Shown one piece after another: positions 10,488 to 22,342 of a stretch of 64,000 nt of DNA (position 1 is its first letter; each line of letters starts with the position of its first letter). Origin of the DNA: Trifolium pratense (taxonomy: Eukaryota; Streptophyta; Magnoliopsida; Fabales; Fabaceae). The position numbers and the translations under genes were made by a program. The DNA lies in NCBI RefSeq assembly GCF_020283565.1, contig NC_060064.1, forward strand, positions 8,174,266-8,238,265, read 5' to 3'. Under the pieces are notes generated by a model. That model saw only the letters and a list, made by a program, of their open reading frames with translations, was not told the DNA's origin and ran no database searches.

Positions 10488-12696
10488 AACAATAAATATT
10501 GTCATTGAGAGCTTTAGTATATGTGGTACTAACATACTTTTTGTCAAACTAATCCGTGTAGAGAAGCCACTTTTGGTCTAACTAATGAGGTTGAAATCTA
10601 TCTTAAAAATATTTAGCCTTATGTAGAGATGGATTTTTAAAAGATAACTTTCTCACACCAACCTTTGCAATACTATTTTTTCTATATTTCTTAACTCTTA
10701 TTTCTTAATTATGGTTATTTACTCACTCATTGTATTCATGTAAAATTTTAATTTACAATAGTTGGACAGTTACAATTTTAATTAATTTTCCTATTAAATT
10801 TAAAAATAACTTTATTATACCAACCTTTGAAATACTTTTTTTTCTATCCTTAACTGTTGTGTATATAACTATATGATTTCATACAAGGCTACTACATGTT
10901 TGTGGTACAAATTTTGGATTTTGGGTCTTTACCATTTCCTCTAAATAACTCTTCGGTGATGCATTTTCAATTATGTGTTGTAGTTTTTCCCTCTCTTTCA
11001 TGTCTGTCTTATGTCTTGGCTCTTCATTGGTTATTATGGCATGGTAGGAACTAATTAAAGTTACTCTATTATATAAAAATTGGGCAAATTATAAAATAAA
11101 ATTTTAATTTTTAATGTAAATACAACTACATTTTTATATAATAACTAACCTTTACGGACATGCAAATGCAATTGTAGAAAGAGAATTTTCATTTCGGTAA
11201 ACGAAATATATTATAATATAATGATAGGAAAAAATGAAGTAGAAATGAAAGAGACAATGTTTAAGAATAACAAATGATTGTTACCAATTAATTGAGGGAA
11301 AAGAAGAGTTAGTGGTGATTACTTATTAGTATAATTGAAAGGATAACTCTGCCCTTATATATTCTTTATATTAATTTGACATCATTAGCCATATTTATTC
11401 ATTTTGTGTTTTTTATTTTTATTTTATCAAATTCATAAGGAAAAAAGAAAAAGATATTATGAATTGAGGATTATAAATGCTAGAGGTTTAAGATAAAATT
11501 CCTTATTTATCTGAAGAATATTAGAACATATATGATTTATTTTCTCTTTTAAAAAATATATTCTTTTATTAAAAATGTTCTTTTGAAGTCTAGCTCAAAT
11601 ATAAAATTTGACAAAATTGATTTCAAAGCTCTTTAAATATCTATTTTTTGTATTGTCAAATAAAAACACTATATTTACCTAAAAATACTAATTGAGTTTA
11701 TAAAGGTCAAAGACAAGTGTCTATATTTTTTATATAATAATAATAATAAATTATTATTATTATTATTATTATTAATAAAGAGATTGAAATATAATTAAGA
11801 TAAAGATATAGAGAATTGAGAGAGAAAATGCGAGAAACATAGAGAGGATAGTGGATATAAGTCAATGTCGATTCTTAAAAATATATTAGTAGACTATACT
11901 ATAGTATGTCTTTATGACAAAGTTTTTTTCTTTATGATAAGTCGATGTGAATTCATGATGTGAACCGTAAGCTGCCAAAATAATATCAAACCGATCAAAA
12001 TTAAAATAAATAAGATATTCATTTTTAGTGCAGTATCTTTTCGCATGATTAGCAAACTCATAATCTCATCGTTTTGTTTGATCAGCGATATGACAAATTT
12101 ATTCAAGCAGAATGACAATGAAATGTTTTGGTAATATTGCGACTTTGATATGAAGATTACATCTTTCATTTTAATAGTGTTTTGACTTTAATTTGAAATA
12201 TATTTAGAGGATTAAAAATATATTTAATAACCCTATAAAATACTATTTACACTACACATGCATGCAAAGTTGTTTCGAAAGTTCTTTGAATATTTAGTCT
12301 AATATAAAAAGTCTCTTTAAAGTATAAAAAAATTAATACTTCAAAATAATTTATGATTAATTAACATGTCATCTTATTCTTATAAATTAAAGGTCATGAC
12401 AAGTATCAACCATTTTTTCATATAAAATAATAATGAGATTGAAGTATAATTAAGATAAAGATAGAGAGATACAAAGAATGATAGATATAGAGAATGTATT
12501 AAAATGATCCACTATATTTTCATAAAAACAAAAAATACATTAAAATAAAAATTACACTAATTTGAAGATATATAAATCAAACCCAAAAAAAATAAGATTA
12601 ATAAAACAAATTTTTAATATAATACACTAATCGAATGCACTTCTATTAATTTCTATATACACTTGAATGACACATTGTCTGTGTGTAAAACAATTT

Positions 12697-12728
<32 letters not shown>

Positions 12729-12878
12729 ATTATAGATTCACTTGAATGGAGAAAAAAAATTAAATATATTTTAAAAGTCACTTTTATAATCGAAGAATAA
12801 TTCAACACATCTAAAAAAATTATCATTTTCAATACAATTTATTATAAAACGCAACTTTTTTTTAAAACATTCTAATCA

Positions 12879-12907
12879 AACCCGTGCAACGGACGGGTTG
12901 AAGCTAA
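12879..12907 (+). repeat. Helitron-like 3' terminal hairpin ending CTAA
   Basis: AACCCGT and ACGGGTT (12879-12885 and 12893-12899) form a perfect 7-bp stem with a short loop, followed by GAAGCTAA. This fits the hairpin-plus-CTRR 3' end of plant Helitrons. The expected T after the terminus is not present (the next base is G), so the call is tentative. Confidence 0.4.
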
Positions 12908-13021
12908 GGATACAATATTATTTTTGGTTTCAAGCTAAGGATAATCTTTGTACAGTAAAAAATTATATTTGGTAAAAAAAATAAAATAACTACATTACAT
13001 ATCCAATAATAAATTATAAAA

Positions 13022-13060
13022 TCTATTATTTATTAGTTTGCGAGTTTCTCTCTCCATATC
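13022..13060 (+). mobile_element. Helitron 5'-end-like sequence
   Basis: TCTATTATTTATTAGTTTGC followed by GAGTTTCTCTCTC closely matches the sequence at 16808 and is preceded by A, as expected for a Helitron 5' terminus inserted between A and T. No separate 3' end could be paired with it. It may share the 3' end at 19771 or be truncated. Confidence 0.45.
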
Positions 13061-15073
13061 AAATTCTTAGATGTCAAGCTCACAGTTCCTCAATACACGC
13101 GTGGCATTCTCTTATTCTTTGAAGGATGATTTGTCATGCTCTTAACCTTTCATGGTTATTCTACTCAATTTTCATAGAAATTCAAAAAGGAAATGCAAAA
13201 TAGAAATAAATTATAAATTGAAAAATCATAATTAATTATGATTGACTATCAAAATATTTAGTTGAAAAATATAAATATTTTATAATACAATTAAATAGAA
13301 ATATATTATAACAATACAACTTTATAATACAATTTTATATTTATATTACCTTTCAAGGCTTATTGTGTTATTTTTTATTTTTTTAATATAGAATTGTTTT
13401 AAAACCCAAATCCCAATTTTGAAAAATATACTTTATCATCAATATTATTATATAATCTATGTACAATAATATAAAGATATTTTATTCTCAATGTTATTAT
13501 ATGATACATGTTAAAATATAATACATGCTCCATATACGCTAAAATAATATAAAGATATTTTATTCTAAATGTTATTATATAATACATGTTAAGAAGTAAT
13601 GCATGCTCTCCATATACACAAAAATAAATTATATTTCGAAAAATTAAATATATTTATACAGTTTTTTATTTTAAATAAAGTTGTTGTGTAGAATTTTTTT
13701 ATTATTCAACAAAAAAAATATAAGATTTTTTAAGGAAATAATTAACAAACAAATCATGATAATTGACAAACGAATTTTTTAATAAAATTGTTTACTGTCA
13801 TTAATGTGTGTGTATACAAAAAGTCAAATATATGGTCATTAACACACAAATCGTGGCTTTAAATTTGTATGATTTTGTTTCTAATTCAAAATTCCAAATT
13901 CAAAAGTATAAATTCAAGAATTAATGCACAAATTTTGTTCAGTTGCTACATGCATAATTTAAGGGAATATTTATAATTATTTTGATTATTTAATATTTTT
14001 GTCTATAAATAGTACTTTTGAGTTTCACACTTTACGCACAATTTTTTGAATCATGGTTAATTTTCAAAATTCTTCCTTGCCTTCTATTTTTTTTTTCTTC
14101 TTCTTTCTCTTTGATACTTTGTTATCTTGAGAATAATAGTACTAGAAATGATTTCTTTCGCGTAACGGTCTACAACTGATTACAAAGTTGACAATGTCTT
14201 ATCATCGATCATTGATTCTTTCTTTTCTTTTTTTTTTTTCTTTTGAATTTTCTTTTATATTTGATCTCATGATCTCTAATTTTCTTTTTCATGTGATTCC
14301 GCAGGTGATCTTTTAAGCGTTAAATCCATATTGATTCATTATCCTGGGGGCATAATCGTGATTTTAGATGGAACAATTACAAGGATAATTTTTCATGCAA
14401 TAACAACTTCAACGCCAGATTTCAGTATTTGATTTCATTATGTCTACTATATAGTCGATTTGTAGTTTTAGGTTCAATGATTGTAGTTTATAATTTTTTT
14501 TGTTTATACAAATTGTATTTTGTAATTTATATCATTTGAATGCAATATTAGAAAATATTTTTGACGAAAATATTATAATGTTATACGAGGATTTATTTGA
14601 ACCAACCAAAAATAAATTATTTTAAAGTTGATCTTTTTTTATACTATAATAAAGTTGGTTTCTTAGTAAAAGAAAATATATAGAATATGTTTTTGAGCAA
14701 TAAAATTATGGTATGGATCTTAATTATAAGCCAATTTTTATAGTTTGAGATTCAATCTCAAAAACTCATGAGAAAAACAGTAATCCTCATTTCTTATGTA
14801 AGTGTTTTTATCCCTATCTATATCTATATATTATACGTTTAAGTGTTTCTTCTCAAGAAAATATATAAATCCATGTTTTACTGCAAGTATTTGCTCACAT
14901 ATCATTCTCTCACACATTTTCAATGAGCATTAATTCGTGTGCCATATTAATTCATATAAAGTCAATTGAAATTTTATTTGACAATATGACAATTATCATT
15001 AAATCAAATTTTCAAGTTGAAGTTCCTCTACTTATTTGACAATAATCAGTATTTTCAATTTGGAATTTTCTTA

Positions 15074-15087
15074 TAGTAAAAAAAAAA
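15074..15087 (+). mobile_element. minimal retroposition footprint (TAGT + A10)
   Basis: A 14-bp insert made of TAGT and ten A lies between two perfect copies of TTGGAATTTTCTTA (15060-15073 and 15088-15101). Confidence 0.6.
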
Positions 15088-15497
15088 TTGGAATTTTCTT
15101 AAGTTTTATTGTCAGTTAATTTACATTATTGCAAATAGACCCCCAAACCAAATTGATATGTACGGTGGACTAGATACTATAGACTAAGTTTTTTTTTATT
15201 TAGTCAAAAATAAATAAATTTTTAATAATTGGCATAAAAACGTTTATATGATTATTTTAAACAAAATTTTACATTGTATTTTATGACTTAAATATTTTAA
15301 AATATATTATATCTGTTTCAGAATAAATATTACTTACATTGTAAACACTAATTAGGGTATAATAGGAAGATAAGAAATAAAAAATCTACTTTCTTAATTA
15401 GTGTTACTATTCATAACCTGACACTTAAATAAAAATGGAGGGAGTAATTAAATTGCATGTAAAAAAGTTTATATTATTTATTTACCTAGATCATTTT

Positions 15498-15508
15498 TTT
15501 TTTGACAA
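15498..15508 (-). mobile_element. minimal retroposition footprint (poly-T + GACAA)
   Basis: An 11-bp insert (TTTTTTGACAA) lies between two perfect copies of ACCTAGATCATTTT (15484-15497 and 15509-15522). In the retroposed sense it reads TTGTC plus poly(A). Confidence 0.6.
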
Positions 15509-15689
15509 ACCTAGATCATTTTATATGAAAAAATTCTCATCGAACCAAATTGTATATGATCATTTTACCTAGATTACTTTTTCCGGTCTTTTTATAAGAA
15601 AAAATTTACTTTTTTGGTTCATAAAGTGTTTAATGTATTTGGTCTATTTTAGAGTAAACATTCTCATCGAACCAAATTGTATGTGATAT

Positions 15690-16790
15690 TCTACGAGAAT
15701 ATATTTATCCGGATGTTTTAATACGGGACTGAGAGTTTTTTTTTTCTACAAGAACCTATATATTAATACGAGTATTTTTTTTTTACTTTCTATGAGAACC
15801 TATATTTCTACTCATATTAATACGGGAGACCTATTTTTTTTATAATTTTTATTGAACTTATAGTTACACTCATATTAATACGTGTGTGCTTTTATTTTTT
15901 TTAATTTACACTTGGTCAATATTTATACTCATATATTTATACAAGTACCAATTTATTTATTTTTATTTACATGAAACTTATATTTATATTCATATATCAG
16001 TATAAGACGCTGTTTTTCTAATAATTTCTATGGGGACGGGGAAACAAATACCAATATTGTTGGGAACGGAGGGTGAAAGATCACAAAATTGGATCCTGTC
16101 ATGCTATTATTGTTCAGCCCTCTCTCCTTTTGGTAATTCAATGGTTGAATGTCTACAAATAAAAAAAGGAATATAACTGAAGAGAAAAAAAAATGAAAGG
16201 CCTAGATTAGAGCATACTAGGCAGTATAAGAGGCGAAAGGGGTTATATTTTATAATTTTTACGGAGTTATATTGTTTCGTATGTGTTAATACGAGGTTTA
16301 TTAAAACGAGACAGATGACCTATTTTATTTTTCTTTCTATGGGAACCTATATTTATCATACACATATAATTAATACGAGATACCTATGTTTTTGTAATTT
16401 TTACTGAGACTTATCTTTACACTTATATTAATATGAGTGTCTTTTTCTTTTTTGTAATTTATACGAGGGTCCATATTTATACACATATATTAATGCATAA
16501 TTTTTTGGTAATTTACGTGAGACTTATATTTATATTTATATATTAATACAAGACCCTAATTCTTTTTTCGTAATTTCTACGGGGATGACAGAGAAAACAC
16601 GAGAAGCGGGAATTCACTCTCCACCCTGTTCAATTCCATACTAATATAATTTTGTACAATAGAATAATAATTTTCATAATTTCTACGGGGGTGGGAGAAA
16701 AAACACAGGAAGCAGAAAATCACTCTCCACCAGATTTAATTTCATACTAATATAATTTTGTACAATAAAATAATATATTTTTTGTTACAA
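15690..16790. repeat. degenerate minisatellite array of about 60-bp units
   Basis: A dozen or so diverged units follow the pattern TTTCTACGAGAACCTATATT, then ACTCATATTAATACGAGA, then a T-run and GTAA. They are split into two blocks (about 15690-16080 and 16250-16620). Each block ends in a sequence with GGGGA..GGGA and, in the second block, CACTCTCCACC. The last two units (from about 16560 and 16675) are more alike than the others. No coding capacity. Confidence 0.6.
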
Positions 16791-17979
16791 GAATAATAAA
16801 TTTTTAATCTATTATTTATATGTTTGAGAGTTTCTCTCTCATGATAAACTTCATATGTGGCGGTCTCTCAAAACTTCTCAAAAAATCATCCTACATGTCA
16901 TTCAATGACGCTTTCACAGCCTACGTGTCATTTAACTAGAACTTTTACATTTTTTGATATAGATTTAAGAGTTTCCTTTAATAATCAATGCTAAATTATA
17001 AATATATATAGAAATATTTTATTCTTATAAATTATTTTGAACAGTATTCAATGTTTAGATTTTTGCTTCGTTTAAAAAATGTTCAACAATATTTTTTTAT
17101 TCTTAATATTCTAATAGATGACATTATAGTTGCGTCAGAAAAAATACATGACATTAATTTTTCTATTTAAAAAGGAAATATTCAATTCAAATAATTCTAA
17201 TACAAAAATAATTCAATTCAATAAAAAAAATCGATTCAAATAATTCTAATTCTAATTAAAGGAAAATAATTTTTCCAAAAAAAATAAATTAAAATTAAAA
17301 TAATTGTACAATTTCAAATAGTTGTCATCTTTAGATATTAACTAAAAAAATGGTTTTTCCTTTATAAGTTGAGAAAAAAACTTATAATTTCGAATGGTGA
17401 AATATATCGTCTAGATAAATTGGTCATTTTTCTAAGAAACTTGGACTAATTTTTAAATGTTTCAAATGTTTAATTTCACTTTTATTCACTTTAGTTGATC
17501 AATTTTTGCTTATATTTTGGGACGCAGAAAGTATCTATAATATCATTTCTTAGAGTTTTAAGTATTTATTTATATTTTTTATATTTTATTGTCATTTTTT
17601 TAATCATATGTTTACTTATTAAAAAAGAATTGTTGTTCATATTATTTTTTATTGGATTTAAATCATGCTTATAAATGTTTTTTTACTATTATTTATAAAT
17701 AAATGTTGTACTCTATTTTTTTACTCATTATTTTTTTATTTGTCTAATTTTTCATGTGATATTTAACAAATACACTGATAAAATAATAGAAACTCCTCGA
17801 ATGACTATACTATAGAATGAATTGGAAAAATGTGGAATTGAGAAATTGATATGCTTAAAAAAAATTATTCTTAAACTTCATACTTATCAAGTAGAGAAAA
17901 AGGTGTCATTGTCTGAAATATAAAAGGAATGAAGTAATTGACTTCATAGATTATTTTTCTATTTCATTTTATTATTCTA

Positions 17980-18085
17980 CTAGTCCCACACCTGTGCGAT
18001 GCACAGGTGTTATGTGATATTTTATATTATAATGTTGAAAAATTATTCGTATAAATTGTAACAATAAGTATTATAAAATAAAAAT

Positions 18086-18119
<34 letters not shown>

Positions 18120-18879
18120 TAAAAGTGATGTACTTATCACTTCCTCCAACCAATATATATACCTATATGTATAGAGAATGAGTACAGACCATCAAAATTG
18201 AATGAAATATTTTTTTTTTGTGGGGTGCGCCAGCCAATGCAATAGTGCAACGCATAGGCGACACACTAAAATTGAATGAAATATGATAATGATAATGATT
18301 ATTATATATTTCAATTCCATAACCTAACTTTTTGCATAACCTTCACTCTTCTCTAAAATTATAATGTAATTAAGTCAATAATGTATATACTCTTCGTATT
18401 TTTTTGTGTGACTAAATTATAAACTCTTTGTTGTTTCTATGAAAACGGTTGACATTTAAATGGGATAAATGTTGAAAGAGAATTCAACTATGTTCATCTT
18501 CATTGTCACTAAGAAATATTATAATAATGTAGAAAAGTGTAACATCTTGTGACATCAATTTTTGGATAATTGGAGAGGTATAATTCAATAATAATGTAGA
18601 AAATTGTAACATCTTGTGACATCAATTTTTGGATAATTGAAGAATCATAATTCTTTATTATTTATTATGAGATTGATATAATATAAAAACAAAAAAAAAA
18701 ATAGAGATGAGAATGATATAATATAAGGAAGTGATGTGGAAAAAAAAATAGAGATGAAAATGATATAATATAAGGAAGTGATGTGGCATTATTGTGTGAT
18801 TTAATTGGATGTAAATGAGTGATGTGGATTAGGGTTAAGATGGATAGTAGGAGAACTATCTAGGAATTATATATATAGA
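17980..18879 (-). mobile_element. nested non-autonomous Helitron, exactly 900 bp
   Basis: On the minus strand it begins TCTATATATATAATTCC after an A. It ends in a perfect 10-bp hairpin (ACACCTGTGC, loop ATC, GCACAGGTGT), then GGGA and CTAG followed by T. These are all the structural marks of a Helitron, including A/T insertion without target duplication. Inside are an (AAT)n run at about 18086-18120, a 57-bp retroposon fragment (18211-18267), and two local tandem duplications (about 18520-18651, period about 66 bp; about 18690-18785, period about 52 bp). No protein is encoded. Confidence 0.8.
18211..18267 (-). mobile_element. 57-bp truncated retroposon with perfect 17-bp target duplication
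   Basis: Nine T followed by GTGGGGTGCGCCAGCC and about 30 more bases sits between two perfect copies of AAAATTGAATGAAATAT (18194-18210 and 18268-18284). Tail orientation is minus strand. It is inserted in the nested Helitron and is therefore younger than it. Confidence 0.8.
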
Positions 18880-19920
18880 TTAATTATGGTTTACCTTAAT
18901 GTGGTTTTTCTAATAAAAAAAAATACATAGTGATTTGTACCAAACAAAATATTAAAATACGGGGGTATTGATAAAAAAAATAACCTACATGGAGGTATTA
19001 AACAAAAAATAACTTACACGGGGTGAGACATACATTTGTAGATTTTATTATATAAAAAATACGATATCAATTGAAAGCATGGAAAGTAACAATGATTTTA
19101 TATATATATATAAAAAAAGAATTAAAAGCAATAATATCATGTATTACTTTATTTTTATTCTCCATACATCACTGTAAAATAAACAAATAAAAATAAAAAT
19201 AAATAGATACATTTTTTAAAATTTTCACATTAACAAATGAGATATGCTTAAAAAAATTATATAATTTTTTTTTGTGTCAAGCAAATGACAAACAATTCTA
19301 CTGTTCATTACTTTTAAATAAATAATATTAAAATTAAAATCGCACCATTTTGCTTCTCAAATGTGAAATTTTTTCACACGGGGACATGAGATAAAATACT
19401 CCTGAAGAAAACAAATGTCTAAAGGAGAGAGATGACGATTAAGAACAAATATATTAACCGTTAGATTAGTTTTTGCATAATGACATTTTTTTTATGAAAA
19501 TAAAATAACAAATATATGAACATGTGAGTTGGGAACGGGGAGTGGAGTATCACTCTCCATTATGCCATTTCTCCTTAAAATCTCTAAAATTTGGATCTTT
19601 TATCATATTTAAATAAACTATTACATTAAATATAAAATTAATTTTACAAATAATTAAAAAAAATCACAATATTAAAATTTTAATAATCCATATTTTTCAT
19701 GTGTGAAAAAAAATGATCTATATTTTTCATAGAACATTAACCCGGGCGATAGCACGGGTAAGTTATACTAGTACAATATTATTTGTTGGTTGGTACATAC
19801 ATCCATTTCGATCTGGTTTTCTTTGTTATGTAATGAAATAAGCTTTTTTTCAAACCAAACTCACTCACTCACTCGGATTCAACAAAGTCTCCGTTTGTCT
19901 TTTGCCACAAAACAGCAGCC

Positions 19921-21412
19921 ATGGCCGCCGATAAAGTCCCCCCTAACGCGGTAATCTTCTCTTCTCTTCTTAGATCCGATCAATCCAATTCAATGCTCCT
20001 TTTTTCCACATTCAGATCTTAAATTCATGGATCAACCCTTGCATGCCCCTTATGTGTGTGTTTTGTTCTTTCATGCTTTCAATTGTTATCATTTTTTTAC
20101 CTTCTCGATCAAGATCCGTCGCACAATTATTCAATTATATGCCTAATAACTTGTGGATCCATTCAAAATTTAATTAGGAATTTTTTCACATTTTCGTTAA
20201 GGTTAATGTTCACATTTAGATTTAACAATTTAATCATGTTTATCTCCTAGTTTTTTATTTATTACATTCTTTTAAGGTGGTAGTATTTTGTTCCATTGCT
20301 ATTTGATGTTAATCTATTCCATGACTTAGATTTTAGATCATCATGATGATGATTATGATATGCTGGAGAATGTATAGCATTAGTTTTATTAGTTAAAGGT
20401 TGTAGCATGTTATGGAGGTTTTCAAATCAATATACATATTCCATTTACGTTTGACACTATTAGTTTCCTAGCACCAGAGGTCGTGAGTCTTCTGCAAAAT
20501 GTTCAAAAGGTTATGCATAACAATGTTGTGACTCCTAGGTTTATGAATGTTGTTTTTCATAGGATTGGTTTTGTCATTCAGCTTATTGTCCGTTTGCCTT
20601 TCATTCATGTATAATTATTCTATATTTATTAGTAATTTATTAATGATATGCTGATTTAATTTTTCACTATATATTGATCATATTCGTAACTCTTATTGTC
20701 AATCTCAAATAAGTCTTTGTGTTGAGGAAAATTGTACGCACACTAAGGATCAACGATAGAAATACACACACAAGATGCATTACAAAGAAAATAGTGAAAG
20801 AAGCATAATTTGTGATTCGGTCCCTTTTGCACGTGTCCACAAAAACACTCGAAATAAGAAATCAGGTTTTGTGAACTGTGTATCATCCTACAAATCCGAG
20901 TATTCTTCTTTGAATTTCATGGGAAAAACCATTTCTCTTTTTGTTTCTAAAAATCTAATTGCTTTTACCACATTTTATGAGCAATAGTTTTATGAAAATT
21001 AAAATAAGTTGCCACCATTTGTACTCATTCTTTAGTTGCTCTACAATTCATATCTTATTTTTATACATAATGGTTGTGAGTGGTGGTTAATTACATTTAC
21101 ATGTCAAATTTCCTTTTGAAATATTATTATTTGTATTGCTTTTACAATTTCTTTTTATTCTCTGATATGACCTTATTCAAGTGATTTTCTTGCTCTTGGG
21201 GAAATGTGTAGAATGCCGGATCTCAAGGGTTCAACCCAGGCTTAATTGTTCTTCTGGTTGTTGGAGGGTTGCTATTGACATTCCTCATTGGAAATTATGT
21301 GCTCTACGTTTATGCACAGAAGACCATCCCTCCTAGAAAAAAGAAGCCCATCTCCAAAAAGAAGATGAAAAAGGAGAGATTGAAGCAAGGAGTCTCTGCA
21401 CCTGGAGAGTAG
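19921..21412 (+). CDS. S1FA: S1FA-family DNA-binding protein, copy 1 (76 aa)
   Basis: CDS join(19921..19950, 21212..21412), phase 0, intron GT-AG of 1261 bp. Exon 1 encodes only [10 protein letters not shown]. Exon 2 encodes [19 protein letters not shown], continues as a strongly hydrophobic stretch ([17 protein letters not shown]), and ends with the basic tail [18 protein letters not shown] and VSAPGE. This is the conserved S1FA C-terminus. S1FA was described in spinach as a factor binding the negative promoter element of the plastid ribosomal protein S1 gene. The basic tail is expected to carry nuclear targeting and DNA binding, yet the hydrophobic core looks like a membrane segment. Length fits the family (about 70-90 aa). 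Exon 1 is shorter than that of copy 2. A Helitron end lies 149 bp upstream of the ATG. Confidence 0.93.
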
Positions 21413-22232
21413 AGGCAATGCACTCAATTGTTGTATGGAATATGGATTGGATTACCCTGTACTGTTTAAAAATCTAGTTCTGTGGTGTTTTCTTGAGTTA
21501 ATTTTCATGTTTCCATCCTGTGTGTGTTACTGACAGAAAGCTTAGTTACATTAATTTAGTACTTTAGCAATATATTTGGGACAGGCTATTTGGTGGTTTG
21601 ATTTGATTAATCAATTTTCTAGACTCCTTTCTTACAATAGCTTATTTGTTTTATAGATCCTGCTGTAAAAATAGCAAAGATATATTCTGTGTTTGTTAGT
21701 AATATATACTCATTGTGGTCTTATTATATAAGAAAAATGGATATATGGACTTTGGTTCAACCAGAATAGCAGATTCTGCACAAAATAGATTGGCTTCTGG
21801 TATCATCGATCCTTCCATAACACCCTTTTCAGGACCCGCTCCTCCAATGCGCATAATAACGACATAACCTGCCATACTAATGAACTTGGTGCATATTTGG
21901 TATTATGGTAGATTTTGTCATAATCACGGTGAGCCATCGTGAATCTGGCAAATCACAGACCATGATTATAGCATACCCATCGTGATACTAAACACTAATT
22001 GCCACCATCAGCCACACCCAACCCAAATTTTGTACTCAGGTGAACCATTCTGCAACATGCATTAGCAAATATTGTGACCCAAAATCGACCCTTACAACAA
22101 ACTACTGTTATAAACTTATAATCAAATTAATATATGTTAATAGAAGATCCATGTGCTACTAGTACTACTTAGTACTTACTGCATAAAGTACTTACTGCAT
22201 AAAAGAACACCTACACCATCCTCCATCCCTTC
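21413..22232. other. intergenic between the S1FA genes
   Basis: The first about 150 bp is probably the 3' UTR of copy 1. On the minus strand 21696-21875 is an open frame of 59 codons starting MAGYVVIMRIGGAGPEKG; I do not recognise it and it may be a gene fragment or chance. A MITE lies at 21892-21996. Confidence 0.4.
21892..21996. mobile_element. MITE related to the one at 3472-3584
   Basis: It begins CATATTTGGTATTATGG and ends in the complement class (CGTGATACTAAACA). It shares the internal segment TCACGGTGAGCCATCGTGA with the DUF1685 intron element, whose counterpart is CACTGTAAGCCACCGTGA. The termini are more decayed than in the other copy. Confidence 0.55.
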
Positions 22233-22342
22233 ATAAACTACTATCAACCTTTGGTATCAGCTCAAAACCATAGCTAATAGGTATATCATAATATCTGTCA
22301 GCTATGGTTTTGAGCTGATACCAAAGGTTGATAGTAGTTTAT
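22233..22342. repeat. perfect 43-bp inverted repeat with 24-bp spacer
   Basis: Arm 1 (22233-22275) starts ATAAACTACTATCAACC. Arm 2 (22300-22342) is its exact reverse complement over 43 bases. The 24-nt spacer begins AATAGGTATATC. A transcript would form a long perfect hairpin. No clear target duplication was seen. It could be a tiny foldback transposon, a recent inverted duplication or a small-RNA precursor. Confidence 0.9.

Larger units (their letters stand above)
8385..12907. other. gene-free AT-rich block, possibly one or more Helitron-type elements
   Basis: The block opens with (TCTA)n and (TA)n at about 8388-8432 and has a second (TCTA)n at about 12700-12730. It ends at a Helitron-like hairpin (12879-12899). 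Helitrons begin with TC and end in a hairpin plus CTRR, so a single 4.5-kb element is possible but not proven. Several open frames of 60-147 codons exist on the minus strand between 8908 and 12169, but none has a recognisable domain. A (TAA)n/(TTA)n stretch at about 11737-11775 is self-complementary. Confidence 0.35.
13061..15689. other. AT-rich transposon-derived DNA with a short tandem array
   Basis: 13430-13600 contains two copies of an 82-bp unit with AATATAAAGATATTTTATTC. At about 14002 a TATA-like CTATAAATAG and a following ATG at 14053 resemble a promoter and gene start, but no convincing exon follows. 15310-15445 is a degenerate Stowaway-like hairpin ending TGGAGGGAGTA. Two minute retroposition footprints lie at 15074-15087 and 15498-15508. 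Confidence 0.4.
16808..19771 (+). mobile_element. putative Helitron, 2.96 kb, with a nested Helitron
   Basis: The 5' end is TCTATTATTTATATGTTTGA preceded by A. The 3' end has an ACCCG...CGGGT hairpin (about 19740-19760) followed by AAGTTATACTAG and then T, so it ends in CTAG between A- and T-type flanks as Helitrons do. No helicase is encoded, so it would be non-autonomous. It contains a second Helitron in the opposite orientation at 17980-18879. Pairing of the two ends is an inference; a matching start also exists at 13022. The 3' terminus lies 149 bp upstream of the first S1FA start codon. Confidence 0.55.

Noticed and set aside
12901..12943. Direct repeat AAGCTAAGGATA around a 19-bp insert
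   Set aside because: It resembles the minimal footprints but has no poly(A/T) tail and abuts the Helitron-like end, so its origin is unclear.
14002..14440. Possible gene with TATA box, ATG at 14053 and an intron-like GCAG|GTGATC
   Set aside because: No exon of useful length, no recognisable protein, and it lies within the Helitron-like AT-rich block.
21696..21875. Minus-strand 59-codon frame MAGYVVIMRIGGAGPEKG
   Set aside because: Looks coding-like in composition but I recognise no family and see no splice or promoter context; noted in the intergenic entry only.
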